Source: Aphrocallistes beatrix (Eukaryota > Porifera > Hexactinellida > Sceptrulophora > Aphrocallistidae). Taken from it: 64,000 nt of DNA. Below are positions 9,913 to 20,394 of the stretch, piece by piece (the stretch's first letter is position 1; each line of letters opens with the position of its first letter). Location: contig OY725498.1 in NCBI GenBank assembly GCA_963281255.1, positions 1,798,001 through 1,862,000 on the forward strand, given 5' to 3'. Under the pieces are notes generated by a model, which was given only the letters and a program-made list of their open reading frames with translations, did no database searches and had not been told where the DNA came from. The translations under genes and the position numbers were made by a program.

Positions 9913-10500
9913 TACAGGATAGAGAACTTTATGTGCGTATTCAATACGCTTGGCGTCACTTAGCGTATCACCAAACGCCTCCAATGTCCATTTAAGAAGA
10001 ATTTCAATCATCTCTTCTCTCTGCAAATGAACAGTTAAAATACAAAATCCAGGGTATATAAACATGTTAAATATCATATCATCTGGCATACCATAGAAAA
10101 GGGTTCAATATCTTTAAGAAAAGAAAAGAGCATCGTGTATGTTGGACACATTTGCCTTCTGGTTGTGTCCATTAGAACTTTGTGTAGTGGAGAGAATGGA
10201 AGGCTATTTTTCAGGCTTCTGACCATTTCATCCTAAATTTGCGAAACTATTTTTAGCATAGGTAATAGATGAAGCCTAAACAATTAAAATTCACTAACCT
10301 GAAGAGATTTCAAATCATTGATTATAGTGCTCTGCGAAATTCCGTACACCCACTCCCGAGGAGAATCCTAATACCAATTGCAAAAAGTGTACTCGTATTG
10401 TATCTCATGTTAAGCGTAAAATGTAAGTTTAGAGTATAGTATACCTTGTCGTTTAAGATCGAATCTGTTTGAGTATTGCTATTTGACCTTTTTGATGATT
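9913..10500 (-). CDS. Middle exons of the integrase-OTU gene
   Basis: Three exons are well supported by consensus splice sites and all are multiples of three: 10299-10367 (23 codons, DSPREWVYGISQ), 10092-10232 (47 codons, includes LHKVLMDTTRRQMCPTY) and 9913-10020 (36 codons, LLKWTLEAFGDTLSD). A weaker upstream exon at about 10444-10500 encodes a Ser/Asn/Thr-rich linker. No known domain is recognised. They join the integrase part to the OTU domain. The uniform phase 0 of every junction is a strong sign the chain is real. Confidence 0.65.
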
Positions 10501-10813
10501 GCTTACACAAGACTGGGGTTATTGCTGTTATTACCGTAGAATTGTGTGTCTAATTGATATGTTGGTAGGTATTGTAAATTATATAGTTATTTGATTTCCA
10601 GTGTTCGACAAATCTTAAGAGGATAAAACTGAATTTTGATCATTTCCATTCTAAATGCAACTTTAATTCCTATCCTGAATCCTTAGTACGGGGAATCTTT
10701 TTTATAATGTAGTTAGGATTTTCTTTGTCATGAAAAGTATGATTTTCGAACTAGTATACTGTGATATTAATTTTAATAATTTGATACTAACGTAATTAAT
10801 TAAAACAACTTGC

Positions 10814-11125
10814 CTTGCTAGTGAATTCTTTACCTTGATCATGTTGAATTATGGCTGGCACACCAAATGTGAGGTATATATCTTGTAATCCAGCAATAAC
10901 TTCTGCCGATGTTTTTCTCCTTAGTGGACGTGCAACAACAAATTTTGACAAGTAACATACCGCAACTAAGATATCCAAATACCCAAACTCGTTTTCAGGC
11001 ATGTTATTGATGAGATCTACTCCGATATGTTCCCATGGGGCCTGTGGTGGGGGTATAGGTTGGAGTTCCCGTTGCGGTTGTCGAGCCTTTGGAGCTTCTA
11101 CCTGACAACAATGACAAGTCTTCGT
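10814..11125 (-). CDS. Integrase catalytic-core exon, third acidic residue not found
   Basis: 104 codons, phase 0. It starts with the CHCC part of the HHCC zinc finger (TKTCHCCQ), then a proline-rich linker, WEHIGVDLINN with the first catalytic Asp, and IIQHDQGKEF with the second. It ends at AAG before a GC-type donor (GCAAGT). The Glu of the DDE triad should follow about 35 residues later in a QGxxER-type setting. No such sequence is seen in 10500-10813, so this copy probably has a deletion there and may be inactive, or uses an exon too diverged to see. Confidence 0.8.
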
Positions 11126-11323
11126 CTATATGACAAATGCAACTATACATAATGTAGATTTGATATCCCAAGTTAGAATATTATATAATTTAGTTCCTCT
11201 CTAGCTAATAAAGCAGATTTAGTACAAAATATGCGTTATTATTAATTAAACAAACTCAGTTACTAAAAGGCTCAGAAGAACATGCAACTTAATGGATTAA
11301 TTTGGTTAATATTGTGAACTCAC

Positions 11324-11491
11324 ATAATTTTTGATATCTTCTGTCATTCCATTCCAATAATACTTCTCGCGTATCGAGGACATCATTGAATTTTGTCCTT
11401 GATGGGCGTGGTAGAGCTCAAGAATTCCAGGAATTTTTGATTTTAAAGGGTACTCAAAATGTTGAAATTTCCCAGATTTATTTTGTATCAC
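11324..11491 (-). CDS. Integrase HHCC zinc-finger exon
   Basis: 56 codons, phase 0, between a CTAG acceptor and GTGAGT donor. It contains LYHAHQGQNSMM (the two His) and KYYWNGMTEDIKNY, directly preceding CHCC in the next exon. This is the integrase zinc-binding domain known from Gypsy retrotransposons, where it helps the enzyme multimerise and bind ends. Confidence 0.85.
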
Positions 11492-11564
11492 CTAGCATAT
11501 TGTGAGTTGCAATATTATATAAAAGTTGAATTTGTAGGGGGAAAGTGAGTGTTCAATGACTTAC

Positions 11565-11732
11565 CTTGAAAATTCTTTCTCCCTCAAATACACGAAATGA
11601 TGAGGCTTTTCTCCGATAATTTTTTTTCGCATATCTGCTCGATGCCGTACAGGCATCGAGATATAAAATCTCTGCCGGGTATTGCTCGTACATTAAGTAC
11701 GTAATCAAATCATGGTGTTCTTTGGAATCCAT
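11565..11732 (-). CDS. First exon of the integrase-OTU gene
   Basis: 56 codons from ATG 11732 (MDSKEHHDLITYL) to the donor CAAG|GTAAGT. A start 4 codons upstream (11744) is also open. It holds a basic segment (YAKKNYRRKASSFRVFEGERIF), matching the position of the N-terminal region before the zinc finger in Gypsy-type integrases. It lies only about 170 bp inside the right terminal repeat, so the promoter must be close to or in the repeats. Confidence 0.65.
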
Positions 11733-12021
11733 TTTGTAGAACAAGAAGCAAGTTAGAAGTTAAATAATGGTTCACTATATCACAGTCACTTATAACATAT
11801 CTATTATGCGGGTCACTATATCACAGTAAAACATATCTATGGTGCGGGTCAGTCTATCACAGCAATAACATATCCATGGTGCGGATCACTCTATCATGCG
11901 GGTCAGTATATCATGAAACAGGCCTCAGAGTAACTTCACCAGGGATGCGGTAGAAGATGGCTGAACTAATACATGAGCTGCCTTAAATCATTAACAAACC
12001 ACAATAGAGCTTAGGAATATA

Positions 12022-12209
12022 CAGTAGAACTCGGTTAGTACGTACCCCTCCGGGAAGCGGAAAAAAGTACGTACTATCCGTAAGTACGTACTAACCGAGT
12101 TGATATTACATAGGAATCTATATAATAAATGAATTTTGGTTCAGAGAAATGAGTACGTAATAAGCCGAAGTACGTCTTATCCCGAGTACGTACTAACCGA
12201 GTTCTACTG
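12022..12209. mobile_element. pogo-like MITE with TA duplication
   Basis: Terminal inverted repeats CAGTAGAACTCGGTTAGTAC on both sides, flanked by TA (12020-12021 and 12210-12211). 188 bp, internally AT-rich and non-coding. The CAGT start and TA target fit Tc1/mariner-pogo MITEs. Inserted in the left arm of fold-back copy 2. Confidence 0.85.
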
Positions 12210-12505
12210 TATTACCAGCATATATAAATATGGTGTCAAAGTACCCATATCCATTGTTAAAATTTAGATTAGTTACCATATGGTTGCGCAATAGGGTATA
12301 TTTGTGACAAATTTGGTGATTTTTAGAGGCCGTTTGAAGGCATTTTTAAGCATCATTATTATAAAACTTTTCGCATAGAACTGAGATGTGAATGGGTTAA
12401 TACGAAAAATTTGGACTTTTTTCATGGAATGTTGCTACATTCCAGTGTTGCTATGGAAACGTGTTTTGGTCAGTTGGGGTTGTATCTTGAAAACTACAAT
12501 AGCAG

Positions 12506-12648
12506 GCCCGGCGGAAGCAACTTTTTATTGGTCCGGCCAAAGCGGAAGTTGGTCCGGCCAAAAGCAAATTTGCATATGAAAATAAGCCATAATGGCATAA
12601 AATTGGTCCGGCCAAAGCCGGACCAGCCGGACCAGTTCCGCCGGCCCT
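12506..12648. mobile_element. hAT-like MITE, GC-rich ends
   Basis: Ends CAGGCCCGGCGGAA and TTCCGCCGGCCCTG mirror each other, with internal GGTCCGGCCAAAGC repeats. AATAG flanks both sides (about 12501-12505 and 12649-12653). 143 bp. It sits in the spacer of fold-back copy 2. Open frames across it are accidental. Confidence 0.75.
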
Positions 12649-13103
12649 GAATAGCTACACATTCAAATGTAATTCCATTTGATAGCAAATATACTACTTC
12701 CTATTTAGAGATAATATAATTTCGACGTCAAATTTTTCGTATTAACCCATTCACATCTCAGTTCTATGCGAAAAGTTTTATAATAATAACGCTTAAAAAT
12801 GCCTTTAAACGGCCTCTGAAAATCACCAAATTTGTCACAAATATACCCTATTGCGCAACCATATGGTGACTAATCTAAATTTTAACAACGGATATGGGTA
12901 CTTTGACACTATATTTATATATGCTGGTAATACATTCCTAAGCTCTATTGTGCTTTGTTAATGATTTAAGGCAGCTCATGTATTAGTTCAACCATCTTCT
13001 ACTGCATCCCTAGTCCCAAATTCGCAAGTTACTCTGAGGCCTTATTATAGTAGGCTATGAATGGCACTAATAAATTTATTGACAGTTATTTTTATCCTTT
13101 TAG

Positions 13104-13340
13104 AGACAAACCTGTCACGAATCCCAATCCAATGCAGCTCCCACCTCAGCCTCAACGAGAACTCCAACCCATTCCACAACCACAACATACCTGGCAACAC
13201 TGTCAGGAATTGATATCATTTGCAACATGACCCCAGATTCTTTCGGAGTTCAGCATATTTTGGTTATTGTCTGCTACCTGAGCAAATTTGTAGTTGTACG
13301 TCCTCACAAAACAAAGACCCCCAACTTGTTATAAAATCAT
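13104..13340 (+). pseudogene. Old integrase gene, catalytic-core exon remnant
   Basis: It opens after a TTTTAG acceptor and contains PQPQRELQPIPQPQ and LVIVCYLSKFVVVRP, matching the core exon at 10.8-11.1 kb (RQPQRELQPIPPPQ, LVAVCYLSKFVVARP) but with frame breaks and loss of the second Asp region. It continues the exon fragment at 8000-8092 on the same strand. This is an older relative of the transposon now nested inside its intron. Confidence 0.7.
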
Positions 13341-13344
13341 TCCA

Positions 13345-16300
13345 ATCACTCTTGACGAAACAGATCCCTATGAACTACCAAATAATTGACGATTAATGGA
13401 TGAAAGAAATAGATGAAAATCGTGATACTGACAGAATGTTTGCTAGCTAGAACCATAAACTAAAACGTAATAGGTGAGGAATTTTTATTTAGTGTTTGGT
13501 TCCAATAACAGAAAGTGATGACATTGATGATAAGTAATCATTCCAAAGCACATTTTCCCACATAGAAACTTTGCAATTCGCATAACTTCTCACCGGAAAT
13601 ATTTTCTGTTGACGTAAATTCAATTTATCATGACTCAAAAATCTTTATTTAACTAAGTGGCGAAATTTAGGTTTGAATTCGATGAAGACCAAGTACTTGT
13701 ATACAAATAAAAAAATCCGAACATCTGCCCAAAACCAATAATTCAAAGAAATTTCTTGTGGACCATATTCAGTAGATAGAGTGACACCAAAAGCATATTA
13801 TTGCACATACAAATTTCAACAGTAAAAAGACCAATCCACCTTTCTTAAATAGATCATAAAGCTATCAAGAAAGGTGGCTTATACTAATTCTACAGTAATT
13901 GAAATATTGGTAATTTTTAATCAGAATGCTGTCAATTCCTAAAAATTTAATAATTTTATTTTAGGATACAGAGATACGTCAATAAACAATGCAATACTCG
14001 ATCCATCCCCCAATTCTCTTCGTGAGTAATATTACTAGTAGTATCGATAATATTGCTATTTTACTTTGTCTGGAGTTAAACTGGATACCTAAATTATTAA
14101 CTTAGAATCCTATGATATAGGGATAACCTTCGATGCACTTGGGATTTTCTATTTATAGTAGTAACCCCAAACTTATATGGCTTCCCCATTGAAAATGGCT
14201 TAAATGGCTTAAACGGAAATGACGCAACACATTCCTGTGGCAAACAACTTTGGGAGCGACACAGTGAATATATTTGACAAGAACACAAACTATATGAGAC
14301 AGAAAAAGGAATACTACTAGACAACAAATTTCACATCATCAAACCTCAAGTATTAATATCATACTCATGGGTTTACGTTGAATATTCTTATTAACATCTC
14401 CATCCCCCTCATTAATGGATTTGTCCTGCAATATGTGTAATGTAAAGAGAGTATAAATAATATAATTCATTTAATTTAAATTATTAGTCATACAGAAACA
14501 ATTTGTTGCCATATCTAAGTGCCATTAATCAGCCGTGAAAGTTCGCGCAAATATGCGTGTCAGTTTGTCTCGAAGTTTTAGCAACATTCAGATGTAGATG
14601 CATCGCTGTGCAGTCGTCAGTTTGCATAACGTTATTCAGATGTCGCCTTTTTGTGTTCTCAATAAAAGCAACAGTATTAAGTGGCAGTTTCTCTCGACTA
14701 GTTCGTATTAGGAATGGTGAACTTTCATAAAACGTTATCAGAAGTTGGAGTGATACTTGTATGATTAATTTCATCTGATTTGTCTACACATGGATTTGAA
14801 TTGTATTGCGATTGGCCGCCAGACAGGGCTTGGCTCTTCTACTCATTCACCATCACAACCTACAAATAAACTGTCATACACCAAATAGAAAATATACTTA
14901 AGACGCATTTGTTAATAATAAAATGAGATCTTAGGTTATAGTACAGATTAGATAACATATGGAATGTAACTCACCAGTTGGTTTCATCAGCCACGGTATT
15001 AGTTTTCTTTGTGTATTATGAGAAAATGTTTTGCTGTCTATTATCGTTTGGTTATTATCGTTGATTTTGGATGATACTGTTACCTACACAAGGGCTGAGT
15101 TAAACTTGGAATTTACAAGGATATTGTGACTAATTATCAGTTTGGTTTAAGTGTGATTTAGCAAAGGTATGGAATGAGAAACAACAAAATTATACTTATT
15201 GAGACAGTATTTACTTGTATATGATTTTATTTTCTAGATTCGTCACACTTATACAAGTGTTGTTAGTAATTAGTTACTAACTATGCCGCTGCTACCTGCC
15301 GACTTGGTGATGTGAGAAAAATATGTTTCTGTATATATTTACAGTGACGTACCTCGTTTTGTGTGAGGAAGTTCTTTGAAACTATCAGCAAACAATCTAT
15401 GTACAAAAACGAATAATACTACGTACATCTACTAGCTTACATTTAATAAAATAATATACATTGATTGATTCAGAAGGGAAAATTCGATTCAGCTTACCAA
15501 ATCAGATTATTCACTACCTCTTCATCATCCGAGGTTTGATATAAATGCTTTGATTGGTGACAACTCATTATCGATTGAACTCCTCACCCTCAGGTTGTGA
15601 AAATGGCGCGTCTTCTGATCAAGACATAGTGCAGTGGTGTGTGTCTTGCGTAGGATAATATTCTGTGTTAGAGCTTACCTCTAAGGATAATATTGCCAAT
15701 GCTGGATTCATTGATTTTGGTGAGATAGAGAATAAAATTTCTAAGATCCAGTTGCAATATTTGCTAGTGCATAAATGCAGGCATTGATTAAGAGAAATAC
15801 TGCTCAGTTTTTGGCGAATATTAAGTTAGTTGAGGGTCAAAATAATAATTTTTGATACAGATTAAATTTTAAAAATAATATGAAATATTTTATACATTTT
15901 CTTTTACTAAGAAATTGATTTTTATAATATGCAAAGCAAAATGCAACACCATCCGCCCTCTAGGACGTCTCATCAGGATTGAGTATTACTGTATGGTCAC
16001 GAGATTCTTCAATTCGGAATTACTTAAGTAATTAACTGGAGAATCATCTGGAAAAAACAAGTTTTCAGATTTAAAAAATGATCAAACTGTATAGTATCAT
16101 ATTTGAATTAATTTTGATTCATATTTTAATTAATTAATAATTGTTGTAGACCGTATACTAATTGGGGAAATTGTTGACATATTTGACAACCAATATTATA
16201 ATAAGCGGTGTTAATTGACTCGTTTAAGTTTAGTTCACAGTGATTTTTTGGATCGCAATACTTTGTTGTCTTCGGTTAAGACTAACATCTTACCCCTGCC

Positions 16301-16480
16301 CTGAAGCACCCCAGTTTAGAACTTATATATACAAGTATATACACACACACACACCCTATTGAAACTGTAGGAATAATCCTTTCCTATATCTGCTGCAAGG
16401 CTTTCTACAAGTCCAAGCTGCCTAATATCTAATCAAAGGTCACACTACTATATGTCTATATCAACCTACTGAGTAAAATG
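13345..16480. other. Repeat-poor AT-rich stretch, possible unresolved exons
   Basis: No gene could be built. A few minus-strand segments have plausible acceptor and donor pairs (for example about 15361-15405, reading LFADSFKELPHTKR, and 14973-15082), but they do not join in frame. About 14100-14255 is a repeat (see separate entry). A short CA run lies near 16335. Confidence 0.4.
14100..14255 (-). repeat. Dispersed repeat D (copy 1)
   Basis: On the minus strand this contains GGGGAAGCCATATAAGTTTG, then TATAAATAGAAA and CCCAAGTGCA. The same order appears on the plus strand at about 40565-40700. It includes a TATAAATA core, so it may contribute promoter-like DNA wherever it lands. Class unknown. 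Confidence 0.7.
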
Positions 16481-16485
16481 TCACC

Positions 16486-17395
16486 TCAAGTCTGTAGCTT
16501 CTTCAGTTGGTTGATATAATATTCAATACTGTGTCCAGCTGCTTTAGGAAGATAATACTCAAGAGCAGGCTTGTACAAACCAACCCATGGTCCTAGCATG
16601 ACGAGGTAACCACTGGAAACGGGATCACCCTCAATAGTGATAACAAAGGAGTCCATTCCATCGAAGTAATTTGCAAAAGTAGAATCTCCTGTAGGTGGAC
16701 ACCCGAATACAAACATCTCAGGAAGATTTTCTGTTTTATGCGATAGCGAAAGCCGGAAGGTTAGTATTGAAGCTAGTGCACCCCCAAGACTATGTCCCGT
16801 GATGAAAATCTTCTTATTTTTAATAAATGGCTGTAGGGCTTTGTTAATTGAATCATAAACAGAGTTAAACGCACTAACAAATCCTAAGTGACAGAGTTCG
16901 TTCCGATTAGGAACAACAGGTGTACGAACGAGATATAGATCAGTCTTAAAGTTTCTGAGTGAGTCTGTCCCTCTAAAAGCAACAACTACCTTTTTGCCGT
17001 TTTGTGCAATAAAACCATGAGTGTCAGTTCCCGGATCATATATTTCCATTACAGGTTCTAAGTTATATTTGTGTAGTTGCTCTATCACTGTTCCGTATGG
17101 TTCATATGCAAGTTGGGATAAGTATGCATAGGTAAGCGCTTGATGTGCATCAAATTGGGGGTCAAAAGGAGGAGGTGGCGGACAAGGTGTAACTGAGATT
17201 GTAGCTAGAATGCTAGTGGATGCAAATCCCAATTGCCCTTTCGTCGAATTGTCAAAAATAACCCCCGGGTAGCGAGCAGTGATACTCCCTTGCTCATAGT
17301 GCTTGATATAGTTGAGATAATTAATTCTTTCATAACCTCGTCCAACCCAGCACCAATCCTTGCCAATGTATCCATTAGCATCATATACGGCATTG
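16486..17395 (-). CDS. Class 3 lipase, large 3' exon (5' exon not found)
   Basis: The exon encodes about 302 residues and runs from the stop at 16486 to a TTCTGTAG acceptor. The first ATG in frame (17232) is not the real start: the frame stays open 54 codons further and reads sensible protein (YIGKDWCWVGRGYERINYL). Lipase 3 hallmarks are present: FRGTD near the oxyanion region, the nucleophile elbow GHSLGG (Ser about residue 202 of the exon), an acidic EGDPV segment and AGHSIEYY for the catalytic His. The family hydrolyses acylglycerols, often as secreted enzymes; any signal peptide would be in a missing 5' exon, which is not obvious in 17400-17640. A PPPPP stretch precedes the hydrolase fold. 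Confidence 0.85.
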
Positions 17396-17458
17396 CTACA
17401 GAAGGGAAGAAATGTATCGTATCAAGTCAGTTCTGCCACTATACATATTTGACGGCAC

Positions 17459-17480
17459 AGCGGCGTAGTTATGCGAATAC
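17459..17480. repeat. Short fragment shared with the window start
   Basis: AGCGGCGTAGTTATGCGAA here matches AGCGGCGTAGTTACGCGAAA at position 1. Both are GC-richer than their surroundings. Probably the end of a repeat that mostly lies outside the window. Confidence 0.5.
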
Positions 17481-17639
17481 AATATGCAATTTCACACCTC
17501 TAGTTGGTTGATGTTCTCCTATACCCAGAGCTTCACTATCGGCCAACTAACCATTTGAACGTTTCGGTTTTCGTGAAGGCTCGAAAATTTAGTATACAAC
17601 TTAATAAATTTGAAATTTAGATTATGGTAATTGAAAAGT

Positions 17640-19960
17640 TTTTGTTAGAATGTACTCGAATATTGTAGGTTGAATAATTAGCTTTAATTAATAACTTACT
17701 TTGTGGGTGAATACACTCCTAAGTAGGCATTTTTTGACCTCAATCCTTTTTCAGTATTTACAACTGGATATACGTAAGTGTAGCTGTAATTTAGTGTAAT
17801 TGAAAGGGAGATCTGTTCTGGAGTATTTGCAGGATCGGAAGCTGTTAAGGCTTTTTGCATTTGACCAAGGTTGGGGTAGAGTAGTTTAGGTTCTGGACGT
17901 TCATCTAGGCGAGGGCTTGGATTTCTGATATCATCAGGCAGACTTTGCTGTTCAAGTATGGGCAGGATTATATGTTGTTCTTGCCGCTCGAACTCTCTCC
18001 ACATTCCATGAAGATCCTCGAGTGAGAATTTAACTTGTTTCGATGTCTGTATACCTTCATGAAATGCTGACAGAAATGGTATTATTTCAGACTTACTTTG
18101 GGGTAAATGTTCTATTTTGTCTATAATTGCTTCATGCTTTAGATTGCTTGGACCTACTTGAACTCTACCTCGCAAGATATTAGTGACTGCATCCACACGT
18201 CTGTTTGCACCGCTAAATATGCGCATCTCAAATTCTTCGTAACGAAACTCACTCTCCTTTCCAGGATAACATTTAGTATTTAATTTACCAACATAATATG
18301 ATCCTTGAGCAGCTTTATCTATATATTTATAGGATAAGTATTTTCTATCATCCTTTTCTCCAGCCTTGTATATTCCAACCCAATAATAATTTGTGTCTGG
18401 AGTTTTGTCAAGATTCCAGTGCATTGTAGGATAATAGTACAGGTAGCTGTAGTAGGAATAGAGCGAAACATGTTCATAAACAGTGAACTTAGGCTCTGGG
18501 ACATTAACTACTTCCTGGCGTTCCCTCACATGTTCTTGCTGGATTTCCTTCACTGATTGGTGAATATCTTCATGCAATTTTGTTACCATGTGTAAGCACT
18601 GTTTCTTCTCCAGACTGCTTAACTGTTGCCAGCCAAGGGCAAATGCTTCGAATCTATTTTCCATTTTGTTTCTAATTGAGCTAGCATTGCAAGACAATAA
18701 ATGGAATATATCAACAACTCATTTATGCTTAAGTTACCTGGTCAGTCAGGCCTGACTGATTTAGCAGCTTTGAACTCTGCAAAATGCATTCTATCTGGGT
18801 TTTTTCAGTTAATTATTAAAAAAATAAACCCTTTTAAGTCCCCAAATTAATTATATTTTTATATTTAATTTAATTTGTCCAGTTCAGTATTTACTCTTCA
18901 TAATGCGCTCAAAGTCCGTTTCAATGCTTGTAGTAGCAAGGCGTAAACTAGCTTCTAAGTTATGATCACTCAAGACACTTCTTTGTTTAGACTTAATATT
19001 GTGTGGAATAATCATTCAAGTGTATTTGCAATTAAATATGTACTTGGAGTACAATACCATTGTAGAATTATAGAAAGGGATTTATGAATGAAAAAATAAA
19101 ATCTATTCCTCTCAAGTAATGCTAAAAGTGTCCTAGAAAATTCTTCGAGCCGCATTCATGCCCTTTCCAAACGAACCCCGCGGGACGTATAAACTTAGCG
19201 AGCGGGCCGCACTTTGCCCACATATGGTCTACCATCACATAATCTAATATTTAAATGGTTCATATATTACGAATGGTGAGAGATGGAATAAAACCTACTA
19301 GTGATAAAATGTCAGTATAGATGTCTCTATTAAGTATGCTATCATAATGATTACCCGTAACACATTTCAATCCACGTTTTATCTGGGTTTCCACATTATT
19401 GGGTTGGTGACGCAACACAATATAAATGAGAGCAATTTTTGCTTAAAAGCCAACTCAACCCTGGATCAGCAATGTTGATTCCTGATCGAAATACTGAGCT
19501 AATTAGGTCACATCACACACAGAAAGTAATAATTCAGAGGTTTTGCATGCATGGCGATCTTGAATATTGAAAGGACGAGCGATGGTAATGGACTCTGAGT
19601 GAAGTTTGACCTCTGATTATTTCTTTGCGTTATCTATTCAAATTTAGTTTATATTTAAAAATCAAACAAACTCACAACCACAATCTAACATGTACCAAAA
19701 TTAATTAAAACATACTCGAATTAACTCACTTGAACGGTTGTCACCTGTAAAAGATTTGTTTTGTTGATTGATTAATATTTGTGAATAGGTTAGTAGAGTT
19801 GTGGAAACTAGACATGTTAATATTGTAATGAACTCTATTTATAGGAAACTCATACTATATATCAGCATGCATACATATGTATACTAGTAAGATTCTCTAT
19901 GGTCTACTTTATTGAGCTCAAATAATCTAGTCAAATTTTCAAAATATAGCCATAGGAAGA
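17640..19960. repeat. Segmental duplication, copy 2
   Basis: Same order and orientation as 4880-7200: gene (17696-18664), upstream block ending CTGACTGATTTAGCAGCTTT (about 18770), a unique middle (18780-19545), then the block with GAAAGGACGAGCGATGGTAA (about 19545-19960). The unique middle contains a GC-rich patch at 19145-19215 (CCCCGCGGGACGTATAAACT) that looks like a hAT-type MITE remnant. Confidence 0.85.
17696..18664 (-). CDS. Possible SKICH/CALCOCO-like protein, paralogue 2
   Basis: 322 residues from the methionine of MENRFEAFALGW; an upstream in-frame ATG at 18697 lies before the probable acceptor and is less likely. Same layout as the copy at 4910: helical N-terminus, YYWVGIYKAGE / GSYYVGKL / YEEFEMRIFSG core resembling a SKICH fold, and a long tail ending GVYSPTK. 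Two residues longer than its sister in the KLNTKCYPG loop. Substitutions cluster in the N-terminal helix and that loop, while the RVDAVTNILRGRVQVGP stretch is unchanged, which suggests it is structurally important. Function not known. Confidence 0.65.
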   Translation of the reverse strand: MENRFEAFALGWQQLSSLEKKQCLHMVTKLHEDIHQSVKEIQQEHVRERQEVVNVPEPKFTVYEHVSLYSYYSYLYYYPTMHWNLDKTPDTNYYWVGIYKAGEKDDRKYLSYKYIDKAAQGSYYVGKLNTKCYPGKESEFRYEEFEMRIFSGANRRVDAVTNILRGRVQVGPSNLKHEAIIDKIEHLPQSKSEIIPFLSAFHEGIQTSKQVKFSLEDLHGMWREFERQEQHIILPILEQQSLPDDIRNPSPRLDERPEPKLLYPNLGQMQKALTASDPANTPEQISLSITLNYSYTYVYPVVNTEKGLRSKNAYLGVYSPTK

Positions 19961-19983
19961 TCTTCGAGTGAGCATATTTATGA

Positions 19984-20327
19984 CAAGCGCGCTTGCTTTA
20001 TTGCGCTGCACGGCTGGTAGACACTTTGTGTCTGCCAGAGGCGTCCTTCGTGCGCCTAGGCTCACATGGATTAATTCCATCACCTATCACCTAAAATGGC
20101 TGAGTTATAGTCAAAAACTGAAATATCTAATTGTAAAAAGGTGACAATGACGTCATAATTCCATGATGAGTCGACATTTTCGTCTGAGGTCGGAACTTGG
20201 TGGAGCTATAGCCAAAAGACTCCAACATGCCATAAATCAACTTTCTGTGTCTGGCAGTTTCTTTAATCAATTCGTTACAGATATATCTACACACACATTA
20301 ATACGTAATAAGTTTTAATAGTAAGGA
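19984..20327 (-). mobile_element. Helitron-like element, family A, complete ends
   Basis: On the minus strand it starts TCCTTACTATTAAAAC at 20327 and ends GCGCGCTTG at about 19984. It is flanked by A and T with no duplication. The body carries TGACGTCA (CRE) and TGAGTCGAC-type motifs that recur in other family A copies. 344 bp, non-coding. Confidence 0.65.
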
Positions 20328-20394
20328 TCCATATTTCCAAATTCAATGGTTTCTGAGATACGGGAAAATTTATGTCCAATTGTCATATTTAGTA

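Larger units (their letters stand above)
8155..11920 (-). mobile_element. Ginger-like DNA transposon carrying an integrase-OTU gene
   Basis: The borders are exact. Terminal inverted repeats read TGTTTCATGATATACTGACC from each side, continuing as CGCATGATAGAGTGA, and a 4-bp GGCC is present at 8151-8154 and 11921-11924. The target, AAGGCCTCAGAG inside a fold-back element, closes without loss. Both ends continue into 37-40 bp subterminal repeats (GTGATAGACTGACCCGCAT), greatly expanded at the left (about 8195-8725). The interior encodes a spliced minus-strand protein with an HHCC zinc finger, an integrase core and an OTU protease domain. From memory, Ginger transposons are DNA elements with Gypsy-type integrases, TGT ends and 4-bp duplications, some with OTU domains; this fits. 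Length 3766 bp. Confidence 0.8.
8132..13059. mobile_element. Fold-back element copy 2, host of three insertions
   Basis: The ends mirror each other (CATAGCCTACTATA on the left, TATTATAGTAGGCTATG on the right) and resemble copy 1 at the window start. The element is flanked by a 7-8 bp repeat AATGGCA. Its left arm is cut at 8150 by the integrase-OTU transposon (8155-11920) and resumes at 11921. Further insertions are a pogo-like MITE (12022-12209) and a hAT-like MITE (12506-12648). Arms pair from about 11930-12505 with 12650-13055. No coding capacity of its own. Confidence 0.8.

Noticed and set aside
14900-15420. Possible minus-strand multi-exon gene
   Set aside because: Individual segments have plausible splice sites, but phases do not join and every combination tried meets a stop. 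No motif.
16335-16365. CA-rich run
   Set aside because: A short microsatellite with no further structure; not informative.
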